A stretch of DNA of 64,000 nucleotides from Pseudomonadota bacterium (GTDB taxonomy: Bacteria > Pseudomonadota > Gammaproteobacteria > Burkholderiales > Burkholderiaceae), in assembly GCA_021783435.1 (NCBI GenBank), contig JAJXUC010000001.1, forward strand, positions 1-64,000. The letters run 5' to 3'. The notes beneath the pieces are model-generated. The model searched no databases, had not been told where the DNA came from, and was given only the letters and a program-made list of their open reading frames with translations. This document shows positions 18,043 through 27,314 of this stretch, one piece after another; the first letter of the stretch is position 1, and every line of letters starts with the position of its first letter. Both the position numbers and the translations under genes were made by a program.

Positions 18043-18738
18043 TCAAACCTGCACCTGATCAAACGCCTTGTAGGTGCGGTTCATCCAGATTTTGACCCGC
18101 TGGCGCTCCATCAGCCCAAGACCGTTGCCAGAGGGGTCCGGCAGGTTCACGGACGCCCAGAAGCTGGTGTTGTGAGCGTCGATTTTCTGAATCGTCGAGT
18201 CCTGCAGGTGGCGCAGACCGATGACGCAGGCGCCAAGGTCTTCCGCGCGGGTTTTCAGACCCGAAGACTCGAGAATGTCAAAGCGGTCGCCACGCACTTC
18301 ATTCAGCACCAGCACCAATTGCATGCGTCCGCCGAATTGGCCGAGCAGCGCACGCAGCAGATCCACCGAGTCCCGCCCCGAATCCATCACATGCCAGTAC
18401 ACGAGCGACATGCCCAGGTCGTCCCGCATGTCCAGCAGGCCGGAATCCTCGATCCAGCGAACCAGGAACTGGTGGGTCTGGGCGGCGAGATCGACCAGAA
18501 TGCGCCGGTCCGGTTGCTCCATCGCGGCATCGACGATGCGGTCCAGGCTCTCGTAGCGGTCGATGATGACCGGCGAGGCGTAGTCAGCATAAAAACGCAA
18601 TAACGCGCCATGCGACTTGTCGGTGTCGAAACCGATGAAGGGCAGGTGGCGGTCGATCATGTACTGGGCGAGCAGGCGCGAGACCAGTGATTTGCCGACG
18701 CCGCCTTTTTCGCCGCCGATGAAATGCAGTCTGCTCAT
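18043..18738 (-). CDS. ParA/MobD-like P-loop ATPase
   Basis: A 231-residue protein of the ParA/MinD superfamily with the deviant Walker A GGEKGGVGKS near residue 8 and an FIGFDTDKS switch segment. The second half matches proteins described as mobilisation-protein MobD-like. The start at 18738 has GGGAGA eight bases upstream. There is no ParB, relaxase or partition site beside it, so it is an orphan ATPase on the chromosome and not a normal partition system. It is divergent from the double-length uvrA, with 229 bases between. Function unknown; spatial organisation of a cell component is the family theme. Confidence 0.75.
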   Translation of the reverse strand: MSRLHFIGGEKGGVGKSLVSRLLAQYMIDRHLPFIGFDTDKSHGALLRFYADYASPVIIDRYESLDRIVDAAMEQPDRRILVDLAAQTHQFLVRWIEDSGLLDMRDDLGMSLVYWHVMDSGRDSVDLLRALLGQFGGRMQLVLVLNEVRGDRFDILESSGLKTRAEDLGACVIGLRHLQDSTIQKIDAHNTSFWASVNLPDPSGNGLGLMERQRVKIWMNRTYKAFDQVQV

Positions 18739-18967
18739 GTCGGTCTCCCGTTTCGATGGATGTAAGAACGGTATGAAGCTTGCCGAGGATGTACGCGGCA
18801 GATTGCGCAATGCAGCGCTGCAGCACGCCAGTGCGACACCTTGTTGCACTGCATGATGCAAACCTAGCCTAGCACGCAAAGCGCGATTCTGACCGTGGAG
18901 AATCCTGTCGGCAAGCGCCATTTCCCCCGGGCTGCACGCGCCGGCAGCGGCTGCGTATAGTGGCGTG

Positions 18968-21900
18968 ATGACCGCACGCGACACCACTCAGCCGATCCCA
19001 GCCCCCGTTGCCCTGCACATCGAAGGGGCGCGGCAGAACAACCTGAAAAACCTGGATCTGCGTATCCCGCTGGGACAGATCGTCGTCGTCACGGGGGTCT
19101 CAGGCTCGGGCAAGAGCTCACTGGTCTTCGACACGGTGTATGCCGAGGGCCAGCGGCGCTATGTCGAAACCTTTTCACCCTACGCCCGCCAGTTCCTCGA
19201 CCGCATGGACCGGCCGCAGGTCGATCGCATCGACGGCATCCTGCCCGCGATCGCCATCGACCAGACCAACCCGGTGCGCACCTCGCGTTCCACCGTGGGG
19301 ACCATGACCGAACTGGCCGACCACCTCAAGCTGCTGTTCGCTCGCTCCAGCCGGCTGCATTGTCGCCAGTGCGGCGCCGAGGTGAGGCGCGAATCCCCGG
19401 CCAGCGTCGCCGCCGACGTGCAGCGTCGTGCCGCGCTCGCCGGCGACCCGCGGCTGGTGCTGACGTTTGCCGTCGCCATTCCCGCCGGCCTACCGCAGGA
19501 CATGGTGTTGCAAGGCCTGGGCGCCCAGGGTTACACCCGCGTGCACCGCCGCGACGGCGAGGTGCTGCATATGGTGCAGGATCGCTTTCGCGCCGCCAAC
19601 GTCGAGGCGCCGCGGTTGATGGAGGCCGTCGAGGCCGCGCTCCGCCTGGGGCAGGGCCGTATGGCGGTCTGGCCGGTGGCGGACGACGACGCCGCCGAGT
19701 CCGGAAGCGGCTGGCGCTACTCCTCCGACCTGCATTGCGCGCATTGCGACATTGCCTACCGCGATGCCAGTCCTGGCCTGTTCAGCTTCAACTCGCCGGT
19801 CGGTGCTTGCGAAACCTGTCGCGGCTTCGGCCGCACGCTCGGGTTGGATTGGGGGTTGGTGATTCCGGACGGGCGCAAGAGCCTGAAACAGGGTGCCATC
19901 AAGCCCTGGCAGACCGCGAGCTTCAAGGACGCGCAGAAAGACCTGGAACGCCACGCTCCAGCGGCCGGTGTGAGGCTGGATGTGCCCTGGTCCGAACTCA
20001 CCCCTGGCGAGCGTCACTGGGTGCTCGAAGGCGACCCCGACTGGAAGGGCAACTGGACCCGGCAGTATTTCGGCGTGCGGCGGTTTTTCGAATGGCTGGA
20101 AACCCGCACCTACAAGATGCACGTGCGCGTGCTGCTGTCCAAATACCGCAGCAGCAGTCCATGCCCCGCCTGTGGCGGCGCGCGCCTCAAGCTCGACGGT
20201 CTGCTCTGGCGCGTGGGCGGCCGGGAGGAGGCCGACGCTGCCCTGGCTGACCGGCCCCGTTTTCGGCCACAGGGCGTGTACTGGGCCGACGCTGTCGCGA
20301 CGCAACTCCCCGGCCTGTGCCTGCACGACGTGATGCAGTTGCCGGTGGCGCGCGCCCATGCCTTTTTCGTCGCGATGGAGCACGATCCCGGTGCCGATGC
20401 CGCAACGCGACTGCTGCTCGACGAGATTCGCGCCCGGCTGCGTTACTTGCTGGACGTCGGGCTGGGCTATCTCACGCTCGACCGGCAGTCGCGCACCCTC
20501 TCGGGCGGCGAGGTGCAGCGCATCAACCTCACCACCGCCCTGGGCACCTCGCTGACGCAAACCCTGTTCGTGCTCGACGAGCCCTCCATCGGCCTGCACC
20601 CGCGCGACCTGCACCGGCTCAACGCCGTGATGCAGGACTTGAAGCGCGCCGGCAATTCTCTGCTGGTGGTCGAACACGATCCGCAAGTGATGCTCGCCGC
20701 CGACCATCTGCTGGAGCTCGGCCCCGGCGCTGGCGAGCATGGCGGCCACGTCGTGTACCAGGGCGATCTCGCTGGCTTGCGCGCCGCCGACACGCTGACG
20801 GGCGCCTATCTGCGTGGCGAACAGCGGGTCCAGCCCGACCGCGCGCCACGCCGCATCGCGGTGGACGCCACCGGCCGGCTCATCGCGTCGCGCCTCATTC
20901 TGGAAGGCGCACGGGAGCACAACCTGCGCGACATCACCGCCGAATTCCCGCTGCGGGCGCTGGTCAGCGTCACCGGCGTGTCGGGTTGCGGCAAGTCCAC
21001 GCTGCTGGGGGACGTGCTCTTTCCCGCCTTGTCCCGCGCACTGGGCAAGACCGCACCCGAACCCGGCGCGCACGCTCGCCTCCTGGGTGCCGAGCAGGTG
21101 GCCGACGTGGTGCTGGTCGATCAGTCGTCCATGGGCAAGACGGCGCGCTCCAACCCGGTGAGTTTCGTCGGCGCCTTCGACGCGCTGCGCAAGCGTTTCG
21201 CCGCGCTGCCCGAAGCGCAGCGGCGCGGCTACAGCGCCGGCACCTTCAGCTTCAACAGCGGCGACGGCCGTTGCCCCACGTGCGGCGGTTCGGGCTTCGA
21301 GCATGTGGAAATGCAGTTCCTCTCCGACGTGTACTTGCGCTGCGCCGACTGCGATGGCCGCCGCTTTCGCGCCGAGGTGCTGGAGGTCAAGCTCGATCTG
21401 CCCGACGGCCGCAGCTTGAGCATGGCCGATGTGCTCGAACTCACCGTGGCCGAGGCCCTGGCCGCCTTCGCCAAGGAGCGCGACCTGATGCCAGGCCTGA
21501 AGGCGCTGCAGTCGGTGGGCCTGGATTACCTGCGTCTGGGCCAGCCCACGCCCACGCTCTCTGGCGGCGAGGCGCAGCGCCTCAAGCTCGCCGCATTTCT
21601 GGCCGAGGCACGCAAAACGGCCGGGCGAGGCGTGCGCAAGGGCAGCCTGTTCCTGCTCGACGAGCCCACCACCGGGCTGCATTTCGACGACATCGCCAAG
21701 CTGTTGCGCGCCCTGCATGAACTGGTGGACGCCGGCCACACCGTGGTGCTGATCGAGCACAACCTGGACGTGATCGCCGCGAGCGACTGGGTCATCGACC
21801 TCGGCCCCGAAGGTGGTGACGCAGGAGGGCTGATCGTCGTCGCCGGCCCGCCGGCGGTGGTCGAGGGCTGTGCGGCATCGCACACCGGGCGGGCGCTGGC

Positions 21901-24817
21901 GGCGTATCGCGGGCAGGTGGGTGCGGGTGTGCAGCACGGCCTCCTCCCCACCCCGGCCCGCCCCACCAGTGGGGAGGGAGCGTTGTCATATCCATCGCGC
22001 GGGCACGGGGTGTTGACTCCTCCCCCACGCCATGGGGGAGGGCGGGAGGGGGAGCTGTACGCGCTGGCACAGCCCTACGCCAGCAACGACGCCGAAATCT
22101 TGCAAGCCGCCGAGGAGCCCGGCGCCTATCTTGCCCAGGCGGTGCGGCGCGGGCGCGAGGGCTTCATCGCCATTCGCCATGCACGCGAGCACAACCTGCA
22201 AAACATCGACGTCGACCTGCCGCGCGGCAGCATGACGGTGATCACCGGTGTATCCGGTTCGGGCAAGAGTTCGCTGGCGTTCGACGTGCTGTTCAGCGAG
22301 GGGCAGCGGCGCTACTTGGAGTCGATCAACGCCTATGCGCGGCAGTTCGTGCAGCCGCCGCCGCGGCCGGACGTGGATGCCATCTTCGGCATTCCGCCCA
22401 CCGTCGCCATCGCCCAGCGCACCAGCCGCGGCGGGCGCAAGAGCACGGTGGGCACGCTGACCGAAACCCATCCCTTCCTGCGCCTCATCTACACCAAGCT
22501 CGGCACGCAATATTGCCCCGACTGCCGGGTGCCGATCGCGCCTCAAAGCGAGGAAGCCATCGTCGCCCAACTGCTGCGCGAGCTGCGCGGCCAAACCGTG
22601 GGTGTCATGGCGCCGCTGGTGGTGCAGCGCAAGGGCATCTACACCGAGCTTGCGCAATGGGCGGCCAAGCGCGGCCACAGCCATTTGTGGGTGGACGGCG
22701 CATTCTTGCCGACCGACCCCTGGCCTCGGCCCGACCGCTTTCGCGAACACGACATCGCCCTGCCGCTTGGCGAGCTGACCCTGCTTCCCGAACACGAGGC
22801 AGCCCTGCGCGCCCGGGTGCGCGAGGCGGTGCAGCTCGGCAAGGGCGTGGTGCAGGTGGTGTGGCCGCTGGACAAGCTGCGTGCCGCGATGGCTGCGGGC
22901 GACGTGATCGGCGCCCATGCCGGGTTGGATCTGCGCCAGTTCAGCACCCGCCGCGCCTGCCCCTCATGCGCGCGCAGCTTCGCCGAACTGGACCCGCGCC
23001 AGTTCTCCTACAACTCGTCCGCAGGCTGGTGCACAGGCTGCTTTGGCACGGGCCAGCTGTTACCCCGATTCGACGCCGAACAGACGGGCGAGGAGGGCGC
23101 CTGGCATGACGACGGCGACGCGCAACCCTGCCCGCAATGCCAGGGGGCGCGGCTCAACCCGGTGTCGCTGGCGGTGCGTTTTCGCGATCAGTCCATTGCC
23201 CAACTCTCGGCATTGGCCGTGGACGCGGCGCATGCCTGGTTCGACGCCCTGACCCTCGATGCGCGCGAGCAGGCGGTGGGGCGCGACATGCTGAGCGAAA
23301 TCCGCACCCGGCTGCAATTCCTGCAGCGTGTCGGCCTCGGCTATCTCGGGCTCGACCGCGCCGCGCCCACGCTCTCCGGTGGCGAGGCGCAGCGTATCCG
23401 CCTGGCGGCGCAGCTCGGCAGTAATCTGCGCGGCGTGGCCTATGTTCTCGACGAGCCCACCATCGGTCTGCACCCCCGCGACAACCGTCGCCTGCTCGAC
23501 GCGCTGGACGACCTGCGCGCGCGCGGCAATACCCTGGTGGTGGTGGAGCACGACGAAGACACCATCCGCCGCGCCGACACCATTCTCGACATAGGCCCGG
23601 GAGCCGGCAGCCGCGGTGGGCAGGTGGTGGCGCAGGGCACGCTGGATGTGTTGATGCGTCATGCGGACTCGCTCACCGCGCGCTACCTGCGTGAACCGCT
23701 GCGCCACCCGCTGGTGCCGCGTCCCGCGACCCACGCCGACACCCCGGCGCTGGAAATCCGCGGTGCGCAACTGCACAACCTGCGCGACATCGACGTCCGT
23801 TTTCCGCTGGCGCGGCTCAGCGTCGTCACCGGGGTTTCAGGCTCGGGCAAATCGAGCCTGGCGCGCGGCGTGCTGTACGCCAGCGCCCAGTCGCTGCTGG
23901 CTGGCGAGGGGGTGCCGGTGGGTTGCAAGGCGCTGCTCTGGATGGACACCATCGAGCGCGTGCTGGAAGTGGACCAAACGCCCATCGGCAAGACCCCGCG
24001 CTCCTGCCCGGCCACTTATGTCGGCATCTGGGACGACATCCGCAAGCTGTTCGCCGACACGCTGGAGGCGCGCATGCGCGGCTTCAAGGCCGGACGCTTT
24101 TCCTTCAACGCCGGCCCGGGCCGCTGCCCGACCTGCGAGGGCCAGGGCGCCATTCGCGTGGAAATGAACTTCCTGCCGGACGTCATTCAGCCTTGCGAGG
24201 ACTGCAACGGCCTGCGCTTCAACGCCGAGACCCTGAGCGTGAAGCTGCGTGGCCAATCGGCCGGCGAGGTGCTGCAATTGAGCGTGGATGCGGCGCTGGA
24301 GTTTTTCACCGCGCACCCACGTATCACCCGTGCCTTGCAATTGCTGCACGATGTCGGCCTCGGTTACCTGCGCCTGGGCCAGCCGAGTCCGCAGCTCTCG
24401 GGTGGCGAAGCGCAGCGCTTGAAGCTCGTGACTGAACTCGCCAGCGCGGCCTGGCGTCCGACGCTGTATGTGCTGGACGAACCCACGGTGGGCCTGCACA
24501 TGGCTGATGTCGACAAACTCATCCGCGTGCTGCTGCGCCTGGCCGACGCCGGCCATACCGTGGTGGTGGTCGAGCACAACCTGGACGTGATGGCATCGAG
24601 CGACTGGATCATCGACCTCGGCCCCGAAGGCGGTGTCGGTGGTGGCGCATTGGTGCATGCCGGACCACCGCGCGACTATGCCGATGCCGCTGCAAACGCT
24701 GCCCGGGGCCATACCGCGCAGGCGCTGGGCACCTTCCTGCGCGAACGCGCGCACCCTGCCTCTGCCGCGCACAACCCGCAGCAAACTCAGCAGCAGACTC
24801 AGCCCGCTGGCGCGTAG
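18968..24817 (+). CDS. uvrA: Tandem double-length UvrA-like excinuclease subunit
   Basis: A 1949-residue protein, about twice the usual 940. Two complete UvrA units lie head to tail: Walker A lysines at K49 and K676 in the first half, K1100 and K1628 in the second, each with its own LSGGE signature. Both halves have CxxC zinc-module pairs (for example [16 protein letters not shown] and [16 protein letters not shown]). UvrA finds DNA damage as a dimer and loads UvrB; this chain would carry four ATPase sites, like a covalent dimer. The linker at about 990-1030 contains an in-frame palindromic repeat. ATG 18968 is chosen over GTG 18965. The 3' end overlaps the convergent GGDEF gene by 19 bases. 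It may be additional to a normal uvrA elsewhere. Confidence 0.93.
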   Translation: MTARDTTQPIPAPVALHIEGARQNNLKNLDLRIPLGQIVVVTGVSGSGKSSLVFDTVYAEGQRRYVETFSPYARQFLDRMDRPQVDRIDGILPAIAIDQTNPVRTSRSTVGTMTELADHLKLLFARSSRLHCRQCGAEVRRESPASVAADVQRRAALAGDPRLVLTFAVAIPAGLPQDMVLQGLGAQGYTRVHRRDGEVLHMVQDRFRAANVEAPRLMEAVEAALRLGQGRMAVWPVADDDAAESGSGWRYSSDLHCAHCDIAYRDASPGLFSFNSPVGACETCRGFGRTLGLDWGLVIPDGRKSLKQGAIKPWQTASFKDAQKDLERHAPAAGVRLDVPWSELTPGERHWVLEGDPDWKGNWTRQYFGVRRFFEWLETRTYKMHVRVLLSKYRSSSPCPACGGARLKLDGLLWRVGGREEADAALADRPRFRPQGVYWADAVATQLPGLCLHDVMQLPVARAHAFFVAMEHDPGADAATRLLLDEIRARLRYLLDVGLGYLTLDRQSRTLSGGEVQRINLTTALGTSLTQTLFVLDEPSIGLHPRDLHRLNAVMQDLKRAGNSLLVVEHDPQVMLAADHLLELGPGAGEHGGHVVYQGDLAGLRAADTLTGAYLRGEQRVQPDRAPRRIAVDATGRLIASRLILEGAREHNLRDITAEFPLRALVSVTGVSGCGKSTLLGDVLFPALSRALGKTAPEPGAHARLLGAEQVADVVLVDQSSMGKTARSNPVSFVGAFDALRKRFAALPEAQRRGYSAGTFSFNSGDGRCPTCGGSGFEHVEMQFLSDVYLRCADCDGRRFRAEVLEVKLDLPDGRSLSMADVLELTVAEALAAFAKERDLMPGLKALQSVGLDYLRLGQPTPTLSGGEAQRLKLAAFLAEARKTAGRGVRKGSLFLLDEPTTGLHFDDIAKLLRALHELVDAGHTVVLIEHNLDVIAASDWVIDLGPEGGDAGGLIVVAGPPAVVEGCAASHTGRALAAYRGQVGAGVQHGLLPTPARPTSGEGALSYPSRGHGVLTPPPRHGGGREGELYALAQPYASNDAEILQAAEEPGAYLAQAVRRGREGFIAIRHAREHNLQNIDVDLPRGSMTVITGVSGSGKSSLAFDVLFSEGQRRYLESINAYARQFVQPPPRPDVDAIFGIPPTVAIAQRTSRGGRKSTVGTLTETHPFLRLIYTKLGTQYCPDCRVPIAPQSEEAIVAQLLRELRGQTVGVMAPLVVQRKGIYTELAQWAAKRGHSHLWVDGAFLPTDPWPRPDRFREHDIALPLGELTLLPEHEAALRARVREAVQLGKGVVQVVWPLDKLRAAMAAGDVIGAHAGLDLRQFSTRRACPSCARSFAELDPRQFSYNSSAGWCTGCFGTGQLLPRFDAEQTGEEGAWHDDGDAQPCPQCQGARLNPVSLAVRFRDQSIAQLSALAVDAAHAWFDALTLDAREQAVGRDMLSEIRTRLQFLQRVGLGYLGLDRAAPTLSGGEAQRIRLAAQLGSNLRGVAYVLDEPTIGLHPRDNRRLLDALDDLRARGNTLVVVEHDEDTIRRADTILDIGPGAGSRGGQVVAQGTLDVLMRHADSLTARYLREPLRHPLVPRPATHADTPALEIRGAQLHNLRDIDVRFPLARLSVVTGVSGSGKSSLARGVLYASAQSLLAGEGVPVGCKALLWMDTIERVLEVDQTPIGKTPRSCPATYVGIWDDIRKLFADTLEARMRGFKAGRFSFNAGPGRCPTCEGQGAIRVEMNFLPDVIQPCEDCNGLRFNAETLSVKLRGQSAGEVLQLSVDAALEFFTAHPRITRALQLLHDVGLGYLRLGQPSPQLSGGEAQRLKLVTELASAAWRPTLYVLDEPTVGLHMADVDKLIRVLLRLADAGHTVVVVEHNLDVMASSDWIIDLGPEGGVGGGALVHAGPPRDYADAAANAARGHTAQALGTFLRERAHPASAAHNPQQTQQQTQPAGA
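21943..22041. repeat. Palindromic repeat pair inside the uvrA linker
   Basis: Two hairpins lie within the coding sequence. CCTCCCCAC at 21943-21951 pairs with GTGGGGAGG at 21969-21977, and CCTCCCCCA at 22019-22027 pairs with TGGGGGAGG at 22033-22041. Such paired G/C-run palindromes look like intergenic REP/BIME elements. Here the element is translated in frame to a Pro/Gly-rich stretch between the two UvrA halves. Confidence 0.8.
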
Positions 24818-26091
24818 AGCCGTACCGCGTTGCCTCCCTGGGCCTTCGCCAGGTACATGGCCTGGTCTGCCTGGCGCCGCAAGGTGTCGGCGGTTTGACC
24901 GTGATTGGGGAACAGGGCCACGCCGATGGAGGCGTAGGCCATTTCGGTCAACCCGGTGGCGTTGAACGCGGCTTGGAGTCGCGCCAGCAGGGCCTGGGCG
25001 CGGTGCCTGGCAGCTTCGGGCTGGATGCCGGTGAGCAGGACCGCGAATTCGTCGCCTCCCATGCGACCGGCGATGTCGCCCGGTGTGAGAAACGCCAGCA
25101 ACTCCCGACCCACGGTCTGCAGCAGGCGGTCGCCCTGGGCATGGCCGTGGCGATCGTTCACCTGTTTGAAGCGGTCGAGGTCGATGAACAGCAGAGCGGC
25201 GGTCTGCTCGCTCTCGGTCAGCCCGGCCATGCGTGCGGGCAACTGCTCCAGGAACATGCGCCGGTTGTACAGGCCGGTGAGCCCGTCGCGCTCGGCCAAT
25301 TCGCGCATGCGGCGCTCGGCGGCGCGGCGGGCGCGGATGTCGCGCACCAGGGTCATACGCAGCATCTCGCCGTCGAATGCGATGTTGCTGCTGACGAGTT
25401 CCACCGGGATGTCGTAGCCATCCCGATGCAGCAGCGTGACTTCGTAGGGGCTGTTCACAATGTTGGCATGGAATTTGCCAATCACGATGTCCCGGTAATC
25501 GGGGCTGACGAAGTCAATCACGCGCAGGCCGATGATGTCTTGACCCACGTAACCCAGCAGCCGCGCCAGGGCCGGATTTGCATCGACGATCACACCGTCG
25601 CGCTGGAACACGATGCCCTCCGTGCTGGCGTCCATGAAGCGATGCAGACGCGCTGCGGCCTCGTGCGCCATGCGTGCCATGGCGCGAAAGCGCGTGACCT
25701 CGTGCATCACCATGCACAACTCCAGCACGGTGTCACCAGGGACGTAGGGCAACAGGCTGACGTCGAAGTCACGCACGCTGCCCGCAGCGTCACGCATGCT
25801 CAATTCGAACAAATGTTCCTGCCGATCCTCCAGCGCGTGGTGCATGAACGGCGTGACCAGGGCCAGGCATTCCGGCTCGAAAACCCGCGACAAATGCCGC
25901 CCCACCAGTGCATCTTCGGGCACGCCGGCCAAACGGGCGAAGGCCGCGTTGGCTTCCACGCAGACATGGGTCTCGGCACTGAAACAGGCCAGCAAGGTCG
26001 AGCCCGCCTGGGCCAGGAAGCCGGCGCGTGCGTGGCTCGCCATACCGCATTGCTGCTTGCCAGGGCCTGAAGATTCTCGAGGGTCTGTCAT
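24799..26091 (-). CDS. PAS-PAS diguanylate cyclase
   Basis: A 430-residue cytoplasmic signalling protein. Two PAS domains occupy about 20-135 and 140-265, the second with the hallmark GIVFQRDGVIVDANPALARLLGY. The GGDEF domain has RDGLTGLYNRR, the metal-binding FIDLDRFKQVND and an intact GGDEF motif, so it should make cyclic di-GMP from two GTP. No EAL domain is fused, and no RxxD inhibitory site is certain. There are no transmembrane segments, so the ligand sensed by the PAS domains is intracellular and unknown. ATG 26091 (MTDPRES) is preferred to 26106. Its 3' end overlaps uvrA by 19 bases on the opposite strand. Confidence 0.9.
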   Translation of the reverse strand: MTDPRESSGPGKQQCGMASHARAGFLAQAGSTLLACFSAETHVCVEANAAFARLAGVPEDALVGRHLSRVFEPECLALVTPFMHHALEDRQEHLFELSMRDAAGSVRDFDVSLLPYVPGDTVLELCMVMHEVTRFRAMARMAHEAAARLHRFMDASTEGIVFQRDGVIVDANPALARLLGYVGQDIIGLRVIDFVSPDYRDIVIGKFHANIVNSPYEVTLLHRDGYDIPVELVSSNIAFDGEMLRMTLVRDIRARRAAERRMRELAERDGLTGLYNRRMFLEQLPARMAGLTESEQTAALLFIDLDRFKQVNDRHGHAQGDRLLQTVGRELLAFLTPGDIAGRMGGDEFAVLLTGIQPEAARHRAQALLARLQAAFNATGLTEMAYASIGVALFPNHGQTADTLRRQADQAMYLAKAQGGNAVRLYAPAG

Positions 26092-26230
26092 GCTGCTCGC
26101 TCCCAAAGGTTCGGGGATGGGCGATCTCCGATACCTGTGCCCCTATTGTCGAAGTCGTGGTGCGCGCTGGAGAGCCTGAGCAGGTCACTGAGTCGACGAC
26201 CTCGTGACAAATTGCACGAATTGCGGATTT

Positions 26231-26259
26231 CTCTCCATGCCGGGCCCGGGCATGGAGAG
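26231..26259. terminator. Ten-base inverted repeat after miaA
   Basis: CTCTCCATGC (26231-26240) and GCATGGAGAG (26250-26259) form a perfect ten-base stem around a nine-base GC-rich loop. It lies between the end of miaA and the start of the GGDEF gene on the - strand. There is no T run, so it may be a Rho-type or processing hairpin, or an operator; terminator is the simplest reading. Confidence 0.4.
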
Positions 26260-26330
26260 CGGGAGAAGGACAGGGACTGGCGCCGACGCGCCCGCACCCG
26301 CGGCGACAAATGCCGGATTCGATCTGCGCT

Positions 26331-27308
26331 TCAGGATCGAAGCAGGGACCGAAGGGCCTGCTCGGTGGCGTCGGCGGCGCAACAGTCCACCACCTGTCTG
26401 TGGGGCATGCCGCGCAGCCAGGTGAGCTGGCGCTTGGCCAGTTGCCGGGTGGCGGCGATGGCTTGCGCGGCGAAGGTGGTGGCGTCGATCTCGCCGTCCA
26501 GATGCGCCCACGCCTGGCGGTAGCCGACGGCGCGCATGGACGGGAGCTTGGCATGCAGGTCGCCGCGGGCGCGCAGGCGGCGCACCTCGTCGAGAAAACC
26601 GGCGTCGAGCATGGCGTCGAAGCGCTGGGCGATGCGGGCGTGCAATTCGGCGCGGCTGGATGGCTCCAGCGCCAGCACCCGCAGCGGCACGAGCGGCACG
26701 CCGGGCGGCTCGGTGAAATGGGCTGACATAGGTTGACCGCTGAGCTTCCAGACCTCGAGCGCGCGCTGAATGCGCTGGGCGTCTCCGGGTTCGAGGCGGG
26801 CGGCGGTGGCCGGGTCGACCCGCGCCAGTTCGGCATGCATGGCGGGCCAGCCGCGCTCGTGCGCCTCGCGCTCGATCGCAGCGCGCACGCCGACGTCGGC
26901 CTGGGGCAGCGTGTTGAGGCCCCGTTGCAACGCATGCAGGTAGAGCAAGGTGCCGCCGACCAGCAGCGGCTCGCGCCCGCGCTGGCGGATGGCATCGATC
27001 AGGGCCACGGCGTCGGCAGCAAAGGCTGCGGCGTTGTAGCTCCCGCTCGGCTCGCGGATGTCCAGCAGGTGATGCGGCACTTGCGCGCGTTCGGCCGCAG
27101 TGGGCTTGGCCGTGCCGATGTCCATACCGCGAAAGACCAGTGCCGAATCCATGCTGATGATCTCGATCGGCCGCAACGCCGCCAAGGCCAGCGCGACACC
27201 GGTCTTGCCCGATGCGGTGGGCCCGGTGATGGCCCAGACCGGGGTATGCTGGCGCTCGGGCACCATGGTCGGTGACACACCGAGGGCGGCGGCGTCCATG
27301 CCGGTCAA
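26331..27308 (-). CDS. miaA: tRNA dimethylallyltransferase
   Basis: A 325-residue enzyme that adds an isopentenyl group to A37 of tRNAs reading codons that start with U. The P-loop GPTASGKT is at residues 29-36, followed by the [16 protein letters not shown] substrate loop, HHLLD and a C-terminal [13 protein letters not shown] segment. The start at 27308 is six bases after the mutL stop, so it is translated from the mutL transcript; an internal ATG at 27299 is equally possible. The mutL-miaA order is common in proteobacteria. Confidence 0.96.
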   Translation of the reverse strand: MTGMDAAALGVSPTMVPERQHTPVWAITGPTASGKTGVALALAALRPIEIISMDSALVFRGMDIGTAKPTAAERAQVPHHLLDIREPSGSYNAAAFAADAVALIDAIRQRGREPLLVGGTLLYLHALQRGLNTLPQADVGVRAAIEREAHERGWPAMHAELARVDPATAARLEPGDAQRIQRALEVWKLSGQPMSAHFTEPPGVPLVPLRVLALEPSSRAELHARIAQRFDAMLDAGFLDEVRRLRARGDLHAKLPSMRAVGYRQAWAHLDGEIDATTFAAQAIAATRQLAKRQLTWLRGMPHRQVVDCCAADATEQALRSLLRS

Positions 27309-27314
27309 AGCTGC

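Noticed and set aside
18043..18738. The ParA-like gene as a chromosome or plasmid partition system
   Set aside because: No ParB gene and no parS-like palindromes are adjacent, and the closest resemblance is to MobD-like orphan ATPases.
19490..21937. An 815-codon - strand open frame inside uvrA
   Set aside because: It is the reverse-strand shadow of the conserved UvrA sequence; there is no ribosome site, and similar shadows cover the other half of uvrA.
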